Source: Burkholderiales bacterium Ga0077543
GTDB taxonomy: Bacteria; Pseudomonadota; Gammaproteobacteria; Burkholderiales; Burkholderiaceae_C
Length of the DNA: 64,000 nt
Assembly (NCBI GenBank): GCA_001464055.1
Contig: LNET01000038.1
Span: 1-64,000 of the forward strand
Direction: 5' to 3'
Positions 29,256 to 35,850 of the stretch are shown here, in pieces. The position numbers and the translations under genes are program-made. Numbering within the stretch: position 1 is the stretch's first letter; the number at the start of each line of letters is the position of its first letter. Below the pieces are notes generated by a model. It worked only from the letters and a program-made list of their open reading frames with translations. It ran no database searches and was not told the origin of the DNA.

Positions 29256-30467
29256 ATGAAGTACGCAAACGCCTGGCGCGCCTTCGGCTTAGCCCTCGCG
29301 GCGGCCGGTCTGATCCACAGCGCCCAGGCGCAAGGCCTGCGGCCCGAAGTCGGCAAACCGCTGCAGCAGGCCGGCGAGTTGCTGAAAGCCGGAAAAGCCC
29401 GGGAAGCCCTGGCCAAGGTGCGTGAGGCCGAAGCCGTGGGTGGAAAGTCGGCTGCCGAGCAACTGACCATCGACCGCATGAAAGCCGCGGCAGCGCAGCG
29501 GGCCGGCGACATGGGCCTGGCAATCCAGGCGCTCGAAAGCATTCACGGACGGGTCGGTGGCAGTGAGCAGGGGCAGCTTGCCGAACAGATTGCCGCAGCC
29601 TATGCGCAGCAGCGCAACAACGCCAAGGCGGCGCAGTGGGTCGAGAAGGCCATCGCTTCGGGCAACACCGGCAGCGGCATTCGCCAGTTGCAGAGCTACC
29701 TTCAGGGCGCGACCGGTGACTTTGCAGCGGTGGCCCGCGAGGCCGCCGCCGCCGTTGCCGCTGCCGAACAGGCTGGCCGTCGTCCGGCCGAGGGCGATTT
29801 GCTGCGTCTGGCCGACGCGCAGCAGCGGCTGAACAACCTGGCCGGGTACGGCAACACGCTGGAAAAGCTGTTGCTGAACTACCCGAAGAAGGACTACTGG
29901 AGCGCCTACCTGGCGCGCCTGCCGCGCAAGGCCGGCTTTTCGAGCCGCTACGAACTGGATGTATGGCGTCTGCGCTTTGCCAGCGACACGCTGTCCAAGC
30001 CAGAGGAATACATGGAAATGGCGCAGCTGGCACTTCAGGCTGGCCATCCGGCTGAAGGGCGGCGCGTCGCCGAGCAGGGTTTCAAGCTGGGTGTGCTGGG
30101 CACCGGTGCCGAAGCGGGGCGTCATCAACGGCTGCGCGACCTGGCGATCAGGCAGGAAGAATCGGTCAAGGCCGGCCTGAGCGCCCGCGCCAGCGAAGCC
30201 GCCAAGCAAGTCGAGGGCGATGCCCTGGTCAACATCGGCTACGCGTTCGTCACGATCGGCGACGTCGATCAAGGCCTCAAGTTCATCGAGCAGGGCATTG
30301 CCAAGGGCAAGCTGAAGCGGCCTGACGAGGCGAAGCTGCGGCTGGGCATGGCGCAGCTTCAGTCTGCTGCCACCAGGGCCAAAGCCACGGCCACGTTGCG
30401 CAGCGTCAGGGGAACGGAAGGCACGGCCGACATCGCTCGCCTTTGGCTGGTAGCCGGCAACTCCTGA
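29256..30467 (+). CDS. Exported TPR-like helical-repeat protein of the tonB operon
   Basis: A 403-residue protein with a signal peptide (about 1-24, ending IHSAQA) and alpha-helical repeats throughout, for example AGELLKAGKAREALAKVREAEAV, ERIAAAYAQQRNNAKAAQW-type helices and IGYAFVTIGDVDQGLKFIEQGIA. TPR-like periplasmic proteins encoded next to tonB-exbBD occur in several proteobacteria, and some are thought to link the transport complex to large substrates. No specific partner is evident. A TTG lies at 29250, but the ATG at 29256 is preferred. It is the last clear member of the operon. Confidence 0.85.
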   Translation: MKYANAWRAFGLALAAAGLIHSAQAQGLRPEVGKPLQQAGELLKAGKAREALAKVREAEAVGGKSAAEQLTIDRMKAAAAQRAGDMGLAIQALESIHGRVGGSEQGQLAEQIAAAYAQQRNNAKAAQWVEKAIASGNTGSGIRQLQSYLQGATGDFAAVAREAAAAVAAAEQAGRRPAEGDLLRLADAQQRLNNLAGYGNTLEKLLLNYPKKDYWSAYLARLPRKAGFSSRYELDVWRLRFASDTLSKPEEYMEMAQLALQAGHPAEGRRVAEQGFKLGVLGTGAEAGRHQRLRDLAIRQEESVKAGLSARASEAAKQVEGDALVNIGYAFVTIGDVDQGLKFIEQGIAKGKLKRPDEAKLRLGMAQLQSAATRAKATATLRSVRGTEGTADIARLWLVAGNS

Positions 30468-30536
30468 AGCCTGCGAACGGGCGGCGCGCGCTCAAGAAGG
30501 CCTCGGGAAGTCTCCAACCCGCCTGGGCGAGCCGAC

Positions 30537-30755
30537 ATGTGGCGCAGAGTCATCTACCTGTGCAGCGCCGCTGGCGCTGTGATCGGGGCCCTTTACGGCT
30601 ATGGGTTCGGGCAGCAGATCAGCGGCCCCGGGCTTGGCGTGCTGGTCGGCTTGAATGCCGGCGTTTTCGGTGCCTTGCTGGTGGGCATGGTTCTGGAGCG
30701 GCTGTTTCGGTCCATTGCACCGCAGGATCAGCGTTCAACGGCTGACCCCGACTGA
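30537..30755 (+). CDS. Small two-helix membrane protein with glycine-rich segments
   Basis: A 72-residue predicted membrane protein. Helix one (about 6-28) and helix two (about 33-56) are both glycine rich (AAGAVIGALYGYGFGQQISGPG, GVLVGLNAGVFGALLVG), a spacing that suggests glycine-zipper packing. The C-terminus is charged and polar. I recognise no family. It follows the tonB operon by 69 bases and has no strong ribosome-binding site, so it may be a weakly expressed gene. It faces the puc operon tail to tail, with a hairpin between them. Confidence 0.55.
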   Translation: MWRRVIYLCSAAGAVIGALYGYGFGQQISGPGLGVLVGLNAGVFGALLVGMVLERLFRSIAPQDQRSTADPD

Positions 30756-30787
30756 CTCAGCGCGAATGCGTCATCGGGCTCGTCGCA

Positions 30788-30806
30788 TGTCCTGGGTGCC
30801 AGGACA
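30788..30806. terminator. Short perfect hairpin between the converging tonB and puc units
   Basis: TGTCCTGG and CCAGGACA (eight base pairs, loop GTG) lie between two convergent transcription units. No T tract follows in either direction, so factor-independent termination is uncertain. On the minus strand it comes 18 bases after the micro-ORF stop and could define the 3' end of the puc mRNA. Confidence 0.5.
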
Positions 30807-30823
30807 ACAGACGGGCCCGCTTT

Positions 30824-30910
30824 TCACTTGCGCTTACGGCGAACCTGCTCCAGCAGCCACAAAGCGACGAACAGGACCCAGACCAGCAGCAGCAGGTGGT
30901 AAATCTTCAT
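30824..30910 (-). CDS. 28-residue membrane micro-protein at the end of the puc operon
   Basis: Reading 30910 to 30824 on the minus strand gives a complete frame, ATG to TGA. It has a short N-terminus (MKIYH), one strongly hydrophobic helix with tryptophans (LLLLVWVLFVALWLLEQV) and a basic tail (RRKRK). The topology rule puts the tail in the cytoplasm. AAGGAAAA lies about four bases before the ATG, a good ribosome-binding site. It starts 78 bases after the pucC stop, on the same strand, and is followed by a hairpin. Single-helix micro-proteins occur as accessory subunits of photosynthetic complexes (PufX, Puc gamma-like peptides), but no homology is claimed. The frame is short, so codon evidence is weak. 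Confidence 0.6.
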   Translation of the reverse strand: MKIYHLLLLVWVLFVALWLLEQVRRKRK

Positions 30911-30988
30911 GCGTTTTCCTTGGTTTCGGTGGATGGGATGGACAGCGTGACAGATACAGCAGTGCCGGATTTCAGCCCGGTTGGCAAT

Positions 30989-32359
30989 CTACCGCAAGCT
31001 ATTCCGCTTGATCAGCGGTGACATCCCGAGCAAGGTGACCAACAGCAGCAACACTTCGAGCAAATACACCGCGCCGTAGCCCGCCGCGCGGCCGCCGACC
31101 GCCGCAACGGCGTCGGCCAGAACCCCGCCGGCAGCCACGGCCACCCCGGCTGCCGTGGCCTGAACGGCACCCCAGGCGCCCAGCGCCAGGCCGATCTGGT
31201 CTCGCGGCGCGCTGTTCATCGTGGCTGTCAGGGTGCCATGACTGAACAGTCCGCCCGCCAGGCCGATCATGAACACGCCGGTCACGAAAGCCGGCACCGA
31301 GCCCATCGGTGCAGACAGCGCAACCAGAAGGAAGGCTGGCACGCCCAGGGTCGCACCGATCGACGCCATGCGCATGGCGTCCTGGCCTCTGCCGAGTACG
31401 ACCGAAGCCACCGCGAACCCGATGAGGCCGCCCGCGGCCAGCGTCGCGGTGAGCAGCGTGGTTTGTCCCACCGACATGCCCAGCACCTGCCCGCCATAAG
31501 GTTCGAGCAGCACGTCCTGCATGGCGAAGGCCAGCGTTCCCAGGCCGATGCAGGTCAGCCGCCGGCGGGCCGACGGCCCCTGCAGCAGCTGTCTCCAGGC
31601 GGCTCTGAAGTCGGGTTCAGCACGCACTGCCGTCGGGGCCTGGCGATGCCGGGGTTCCTGCTTCCACAGCGAAATCGCGTTGAGCACCAGCGTCGCGACC
31701 GCGGCGCCCTGGATCACCTGGACCAGCCGTGCTGGGCTGAAGTCCTGCAGCGCCCAGCCGAAGATGAGGGCACTGACGATCGTGCCCAGCAACAGCATCA
31801 CGTACATCAGGCCGACGACGCGGGGCTGCGCGGCTTCGGGTGCGAGGTCGGTGGTCAGCGCCAGGCCAGCGGTCTGTGTCGTGTGCAGGCCAGCGCCCAC
31901 CAGCAGGAAAGCCAGACCGGCGCCCAGTTGGCCGACCCAGGCCGGCCACTGCGAGGCATTGCCTCCGCCTGACAGCACGAGCACGGCAAAAGGCATGATG
32001 GCCAGGCCGCCGAACTGGATCATCGTGCCCATCCAGATGTAGGGCACCCGCTTCCAACCCAGGGCCGAGCGGTGGTTGTCGGAACGGAAACCGACCAAGG
32101 CGCGGAACGGCGCATACAACACCGGCAGCGCAATCATCACGGCCACCAGGAACGCGGGAACACCGAGTTCGACGATCATCACCCGGTTCAGCGTGCCGAC
32201 CAGCAGCACCAGGGCCATGCCCACCGAAACCTGGAACAACGACAGCCGGAGCAGTCGGCCCAGCGGCAGTTCAGGTGTGGCGGCGTCGGCGAACGGCAGG
32301 AACCGCGGACCCAGACCGGCCCAGGTCTGCACGAGCTTGCGGCTGACGGATCGGGACAT
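30989..32359 (-). CDS. pucC: PucC: LH2 assembly factor / bacteriochlorophyll-delivery MFS protein
   Basis: A 456-residue protein with 12 membrane helices of the BCH2/PucC/LhaA branch of the major facilitator superfamily. Family features include LGRLLRLSLFQVSVGMALVLLVGTLNRVMIVELGVPA, VGFRSDNHRSALGWKRVPYIWMG, and the later AFAMQDVLLEPYGGQVLGMSVG. PucC is required for high LH2 levels and is thought to help insert or pigment the antenna. The start at 32359 gives the usual N-terminus; a longer frame is not supported. It follows pucB-pucA after a 141-base gap with a hairpin, the classic pucBAC arrangement of purple bacteria, so it would be expressed at lower level than pucBA. Confidence 0.95.
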   Translation of the reverse strand: MSRSVSRKLVQTWAGLGPRFLPFADAATPELPLGRLLRLSLFQVSVGMALVLLVGTLNRVMIVELGVPAFLVAVMIALPVLYAPFRALVGFRSDNHRSALGWKRVPYIWMGTMIQFGGLAIMPFAVLVLSGGGNASQWPAWVGQLGAGLAFLLVGAGLHTTQTAGLALTTDLAPEAAQPRVVGLMYVMLLLGTIVSALIFGWALQDFSPARLVQVIQGAAVATLVLNAISLWKQEPRHRQAPTAVRAEPDFRAAWRQLLQGPSARRRLTCIGLGTLAFAMQDVLLEPYGGQVLGMSVGQTTLLTATLAAGGLIGFAVASVVLGRGQDAMRMASIGATLGVPAFLLVALSAPMGSVPAFVTGVFMIGLAGGLFSHGTLTATMNSAPRDQIGLALGAWGAVQATAAGVAVAAGGVLADAVAAVGGRAAGYGAVYLLEVLLLLVTLLGMSPLIKRNSLR

Positions 32360-32469
32360 GGTGGGGTACTGCGTTGCGGAACACGAATGCGGGGTCTTCA
32401 GCGCCTCTCCGACCTTGGGTCGGCAAGGCTCAAAACGAAAGCGGGCCATGGGTGGCACACAGCCGCCCA

Positions 32470-32494
32470 CGGCCCGGCGCAGCCGAGCGGGCCG
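32470..32494 (-). terminator. Hairpin just after pucA (attenuator / mRNA stabiliser)
   Basis: CGGCCCG (32470-32476) and CGGGCCG (32488-32494) form a seven-base-pair GC stem that begins seven bases after the pucA stop, without a T tract. In purple bacteria such intercistronic hairpins protect the abundant pucBA mRNA from 3' decay and reduce transcription into pucC. A second small stem, CCGACC/GGTCGG, lies at 32409-32423. Confidence 0.6.
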
Positions 32495-32500
32495 CGGTGC

Positions 32501-32695
32501 CTATTTCGGCGCTTCAGCCGGCATGGCCGGTGCCGCCGCAACGGCCTTGGTTCCGCCGTTCAGGTACTTGGGGATCCAGGTGGTGTGCGTCAGCAGCGCC
32601 GCGTGCACCGCGAACGAGCCGATCGCCACAGCGGCCAGCATGATCGGGATGCCCACGGAGGGCTTCACCACACACCAAATTTTTCCGTAGATCAT
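32501..32695 (-). CDS. pucA: LH2 antenna alpha subunit
   Basis: A 64-residue light-harvesting 2 alpha apoprotein. The N-terminus MIYGKIWCVVKPSVGIP is followed by a membrane helix containing His31 (AVHAALL), the magnesium ligand of a B850 bacteriochlorophyll. Trp40 (HTTW) and Tyr44 are conserved, but position 45 is Leu, where Tyr or Trp normally hydrogen-bonds the B850 acetyl group. Met1 fits the B800 ligand role. The C-terminus is an alanine/proline-rich tail (AVAAAPAMPAEAPK), as in Rubrivivax-type LH2. A good AGGAG lies six bases before the ATG. It is 13 bases after pucB. Confidence 0.96.
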   Translation of the reverse strand: MIYGKIWCVVKPSVGIPIMLAAVAIGSFAVHAALLTHTTWIPKYLNGGTKAVAAAPAMPAEAPK

Positions 32696-32708
32696 GGTGA
32701 GCTCCTGC

Positions 32709-32861
32709 TTACTTCAACCAGGGGGAATAGATGTACGCCAGCAGGTGTGCCAGCGCAGCGATCATTCCGAAGATCTGCGTGCCCTGGATCAGATGACGGT
32801 GCACTTCCTCGGATTCGGCCTCGGTCAAACCGGTGGGCCAGACCTTGTTCGGGTCAGACAT
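32709..32861 (-). CDS. pucB: LH2 antenna beta subunit
   Basis: A 50-residue light-harvesting 2 beta apoprotein starting at 32861 with AGGAG seven bases upstream. It opens SDPNKVWPTGLTEAESEEVH, close to other LH2 beta chains. His39 (ALAHLLAY) is the B850 ligand; His21 and the C-terminal PWL are conserved. Position 29 is Gln (GTQIF), where most LH2 beta chains have Arg that contacts the B800 pigment. The frame extends upstream to 32903, but the extra residues are not part of the family. pucB precedes pucA, as in all puc operons. Confidence 0.96.
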   Translation of the reverse strand: MSDPNKVWPTGLTEAESEEVHRHLIQGTQIFGMIAALAHLLAYIYSPWLK

Positions 32862-32926
32862 GGAGAACTCCTGAGTGGACTTCTTTTCTCGTGCGAAACC
32901 CACACGCGGGTACTACGTTTGGCATG

Positions 32927-32944
32927 TGTCATTTTTGCTTGACA
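32927..32944. promoter_or_regulatory. PpsR/CrtJ-type operator, site 1 (TGT-N12-ACA)
   Basis: TGTCATTTTTGCTTGACA matches the TGT-N12-ACA operator of the photosynthesis repressor PpsR/CrtJ. It lies 66 bases upstream of the pucB start, downstream of a minus-strand TTGACA -35 box, so it would cover the -10 region. Repression is expected under aerobic or bright conditions. Confidence 0.75.
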
Positions 32945-32952
32945 CCTGTAAA

Positions 32953-32970
32953 TGTCAAGCGGGAAACACA
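32953..32970. promoter_or_regulatory. PpsR/CrtJ-type operator, site 2 (TGT-N12-ACA)
   Basis: TGTCAAGCGGGAAACACA is a second TGT-N12-ACA match, 26 bases from the first, start to start. It overlaps the minus-strand TTGACA (32958 to 32953), the likely -35 box of pucBAC. Pairs of such sites bound cooperatively are typical of puc and bch promoters. TTGACA at 32939-32944 and TGTCAA at 32953-32958 also make an inverted repeat with an eight-base gap. Confidence 0.75.
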
Positions 32971-33036
32971 CTATGAAGCGGAAATGACACGCGCTACCGG
33001 TTCCGATCAACCCCAGCCCCCGGTCAGAATCGCTCC

Positions 33037-33999
33037 ATGAAGCCTCCTGCGCCGCCGTTCCTGCTGTCACTGGGCGATGGCGTGCATGCCATCGACACTG
33101 GCTTTCACCGCGATCGGTTCGACGCCGCCTATCTGGTCGTCGACCAGGGCCGCGCCGCCTTCATCGACACCGGAACACACTTCGCCGTGCCCCGGCTGCT
33201 GGCGGCGCTGGACGCGCTGGAACTGGACCGGAGCGCCGTCGACTGGGTCATTCCCACTCACGTTCACCTGGATCACGCGGGCGGCGTCGGCAGCCTGATG
33301 GAGCAGTTGCCACACGCACAGGCCCTGATCCATCCGCGAGGCGTGCGTCATCTGGTCGATCCGGCCATGCTGTGGCGCAGTGCCACTTCCGTGTACGGCG
33401 CCCAGGAGATGGCGCAGTCCTACGGCCAGGTCGTGCCGGTGCCCGCGGCGCGGGTGGTCGAGAGCTTCGACGAGATGACCCTGCCCCTGGGCGGACGCGG
33501 CCTGCGGCTGATCGACACACCCGGCCACGCCCGCCACCACCATTGCATCTGGGACCCGATCAGCCGGGGGTGGTTCACGGGCGACACCTTCGGTCTGAGC
33601 TACCGCGAGTTCGACGGCCCGGCTGGTGCCTGGCTGCTTCCCAGCGTCACGCCCGTTCAGTTCGATCCGCCCGCGCTGGCCACCACCATCGACCGGTTGA
33701 TGGCCGCCGAACCGCAGTGCATGTACCTGACTCACTTCGGCCGGGTGCAGGGCATCCCCCGGCTGGCCAGGCTGTTCCGCGAGCAACTGGCGCAGATGGT
33801 GGCGCTGGGCCACAGCCTGCGGGATGTGCCAGATCGCCACGCCCGGCTGAAGGCGGGCTTGCTGGACATCCACCAGGCCAGCCTGCATGCCGAAGCCTGC
33901 ACCGTCACTGCGGCAGAAGCCGCAGCCCTGCTGGCGCTGGACATCGAGCTCAACGCCCAGGGGATGGGCATCTGGCTGAACCGCACGACACGGCCTTGA
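33037..33999 (+). CDS. MBL-fold metallo-hydrolase
   Basis: A 320-residue metallo-beta-lactamase-fold enzyme. Zinc-binding motifs are THVHLDHAGGVG (HxHxDH), HPRGVRHL, the later DTPGHARHHHCIWD with histidine ligands, TGDTFGLSYREF, and LTHFGRV near the C-terminal part. The fold includes glyoxalase II, lactonases and many others, and no substrate can be named. CAGAAT (33025-33030) lies six bases before the ATG, suggesting a leaderless start. It diverges from the puc operon and shares its upstream region (176 bases between start codons). Confidence 0.86.
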   Translation: MKPPAPPFLLSLGDGVHAIDTGFHRDRFDAAYLVVDQGRAAFIDTGTHFAVPRLLAALDALELDRSAVDWVIPTHVHLDHAGGVGSLMEQLPHAQALIHPRGVRHLVDPAMLWRSATSVYGAQEMAQSYGQVVPVPAARVVESFDEMTLPLGGRGLRLIDTPGHARHHHCIWDPISRGWFTGDTFGLSYREFDGPAGAWLLPSVTPVQFDPPALATTIDRLMAAEPQCMYLTHFGRVQGIPRLARLFREQLAQMVALGHSLRDVPDRHARLKAGLLDIHQASLHAEACTVTAAEAAALLALDIELNAQGMGIWLNRTTRP

Positions 34000-34108
34000 C
34001 CGGCAAATGCGCACACAAGCGGGCTCTCTTCGAGACTTACGGATGGCACCGAAATGCCGATAGTGATGGAGTCGCCGAAAACCCAGTCACCCAGGGCATC
34101 AGCCATCC

Positions 34109-35767
34109 ATGCGCATCAACCAACCTGTCCTCGATCAGGAATTCGCATTCCCACCTGGCGAAACCCTGGTCTCGACCACCGACCTGAAGGGGCGCATCAC
34201 CCATTGCAATGCCGCCTTCGTCGCGATGAGCGGCTTCACGAAGGAAGAACTGCTGGGCCAGCCGCACAACATCGTGCGTCACCCTGACATGCCCGAAGAG
34301 GCTTATCGGGACATGTGGCAGACGATTGCCAGCGGCACACCCTGGTCGGCACCGGTGAAGAACCGCCGCAAGGACGGAAAGTACTACTGGGTGATGGCGA
34401 ACGTCACGCCCCTGATGAGCGGCGATGCGCCCATCGGCTACATGTCGGTGCGCACCCAGCCCAGCCGCGCGCAGGTGGATGCAGCCGAGCAGCTTTACGC
34501 CAGGATGCGCCAGGAAAAGGCCGCCGGCAGGCAGATCACCTTCCTCGACCAGGGCGAGGTCGACGACCGCACAGCCGCGGCGCGTTTCAAGCGCGCCACC
34601 CGGCTGGGCCTGCGGGGTCGCATGGCCTTGGTGGTGGGTGGCGTCGCCGGGCTGTGCGCAGGTGTCACGGCCTGGGTGAGCGGCACGCCCCTGGCCAGCG
34701 CCGCGTTTGCAGCCGACGTGGGCATCTCGGCCGCGCTGGGAGCCATGGTGGGCGGCTGGTGGCTCAGCCGCATGGCCGTCGGGCCGCTGCAAGGCCTGGT
34801 CCGTTCAGCGAACCGCATGGCCGCCGGCGATCTGACGCTCAGCATCGAGCCAGGCGGGCGCGACACCCTCGGCCAACTCGCCAAGGCCCTGGCCCAGCTC
34901 AATGTGAATCTGCGCTCGATCGTGCGCGACGCACGCAACGAAGTGCACCAGATGCGCGACGCCACGCGCGAAATCGCGGCCGGCAACCAGGACCTGTCGG
35001 CCCGCACCGAGTCGCAGGCGGCCAGCCTGCAGGAAACGGCCTCGTCGATGGAGCAGATCACCAGCACGGTGCGCAACAGCGCCAGCTCGGCGCAGCAGGC
35101 GGCCCTGCTCGCCGGCGAAGCCAGCGCGGTGACCCAGCGCGGCAGCGAGGCCATCAACGAAGTGACGCGCACCATGCACGTCATCAGCGACTCGTCGCGA
35201 CGCATCGGCGAGATCATCGGCACGATCGACAGCATCGCCTTCCAGACCAATATCCTGGCGCTGAACGCCGCTGTCGAAGCCGCACGTGCCGGCGAGCAGG
35301 GGCGCGGCTTCGCGGTCGTGGCCAGCGAGGTTCGCAGCCTGGCCCAGCGCACCACGGCGGCGGCACGCGAGATCAAGCAGCTGATCGAGGACTCGGCGCA
35401 GAAGGTCGATGCCGGCAACCGGCTGACCGAGCAGGCGCAGAAGACGATGGCGGGCGCCCTGGTCACTGTGCAGCGGGTCTCGCACGTCATCGAGGAGATC
35501 AGCACCGGTGCGAAGGAACAGCTCACCGGCATCTCTCAGGTGAACGAGGCGGTCTCGCAGATGGATTCGATCACCCAGCAGAACGCGGCGCTGGTCGAGC
35601 AGATCGCGGCTTCGGCCGTGCAATTGACATCGCAGGCGGCAGCGGTGTCGGAATCGGTGCAGGTCTTCAAGCTCGACACCACCCCTGCCGCGGTGCCCGA
35701 CGCCGTGGACTTGCGCAGGCGGTCCGCCTTGGCGAGGGCCACAGCCCGCCACACCGAACCCGCCTGA
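34109..35767 (+). CDS. Aer-like methyl-accepting chemotaxis protein with N-terminal PAS domain
   Basis: A 552-residue chemoreceptor. The N-terminal PAS domain (about 18-120) contains [20 protein letters not shown] and the [17 protein letters not shown] segment characteristic of Aer, which binds FAD to sense redox state and oxygen. A central hydrophobic pair of helices (about 170-220) anchors it in the membrane. A HAMP-like region then leads to the signalling domain with the tip [34 protein letters not shown]. No periplasmic ligand domain is present, as expected for Aer. Energy taxis would suit a phototroph, and the gene lies close to the antenna operon. Confidence 0.91.
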   Translation: MRINQPVLDQEFAFPPGETLVSTTDLKGRITHCNAAFVAMSGFTKEELLGQPHNIVRHPDMPEEAYRDMWQTIASGTPWSAPVKNRRKDGKYYWVMANVTPLMSGDAPIGYMSVRTQPSRAQVDAAEQLYARMRQEKAAGRQITFLDQGEVDDRTAAARFKRATRLGLRGRMALVVGGVAGLCAGVTAWVSGTPLASAAFAADVGISAALGAMVGGWWLSRMAVGPLQGLVRSANRMAAGDLTLSIEPGGRDTLGQLAKALAQLNVNLRSIVRDARNEVHQMRDATREIAAGNQDLSARTESQAASLQETASSMEQITSTVRNSASSAQQAALLAGEASAVTQRGSEAINEVTRTMHVISDSSRRIGEIIGTIDSIAFQTNILALNAAVEAARAGEQGRGFAVVASEVRSLAQRTTAAAREIKQLIEDSAQKVDAGNRLTEQAQKTMAGALVTVQRVSHVIEEISTGAKEQLTGISQVNEAVSQMDSITQQNAALVEQIAASAVQLTSQAAAVSESVQVFKLDTTPAAVPDAVDLRRRSALARATARHTEPA

Positions 35768-35850
35768 GGCTGCGCGGCGCACGACCGAGACAGGGGATCG
35801 TGCCCTGCGCCTTCGCCACAAACCTGAACGATGCGCCTAAACTGCGGCGC

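Noticed and set aside
32360-32470. Longer PucC with an extra N-terminus starting at 32470
   Set aside because: The extra 37 residues are rich in Cys/Arg/Pro and unlike any PucC; homology starts at 32359, and the spacer holds hairpins typical of pucA-pucC gaps.
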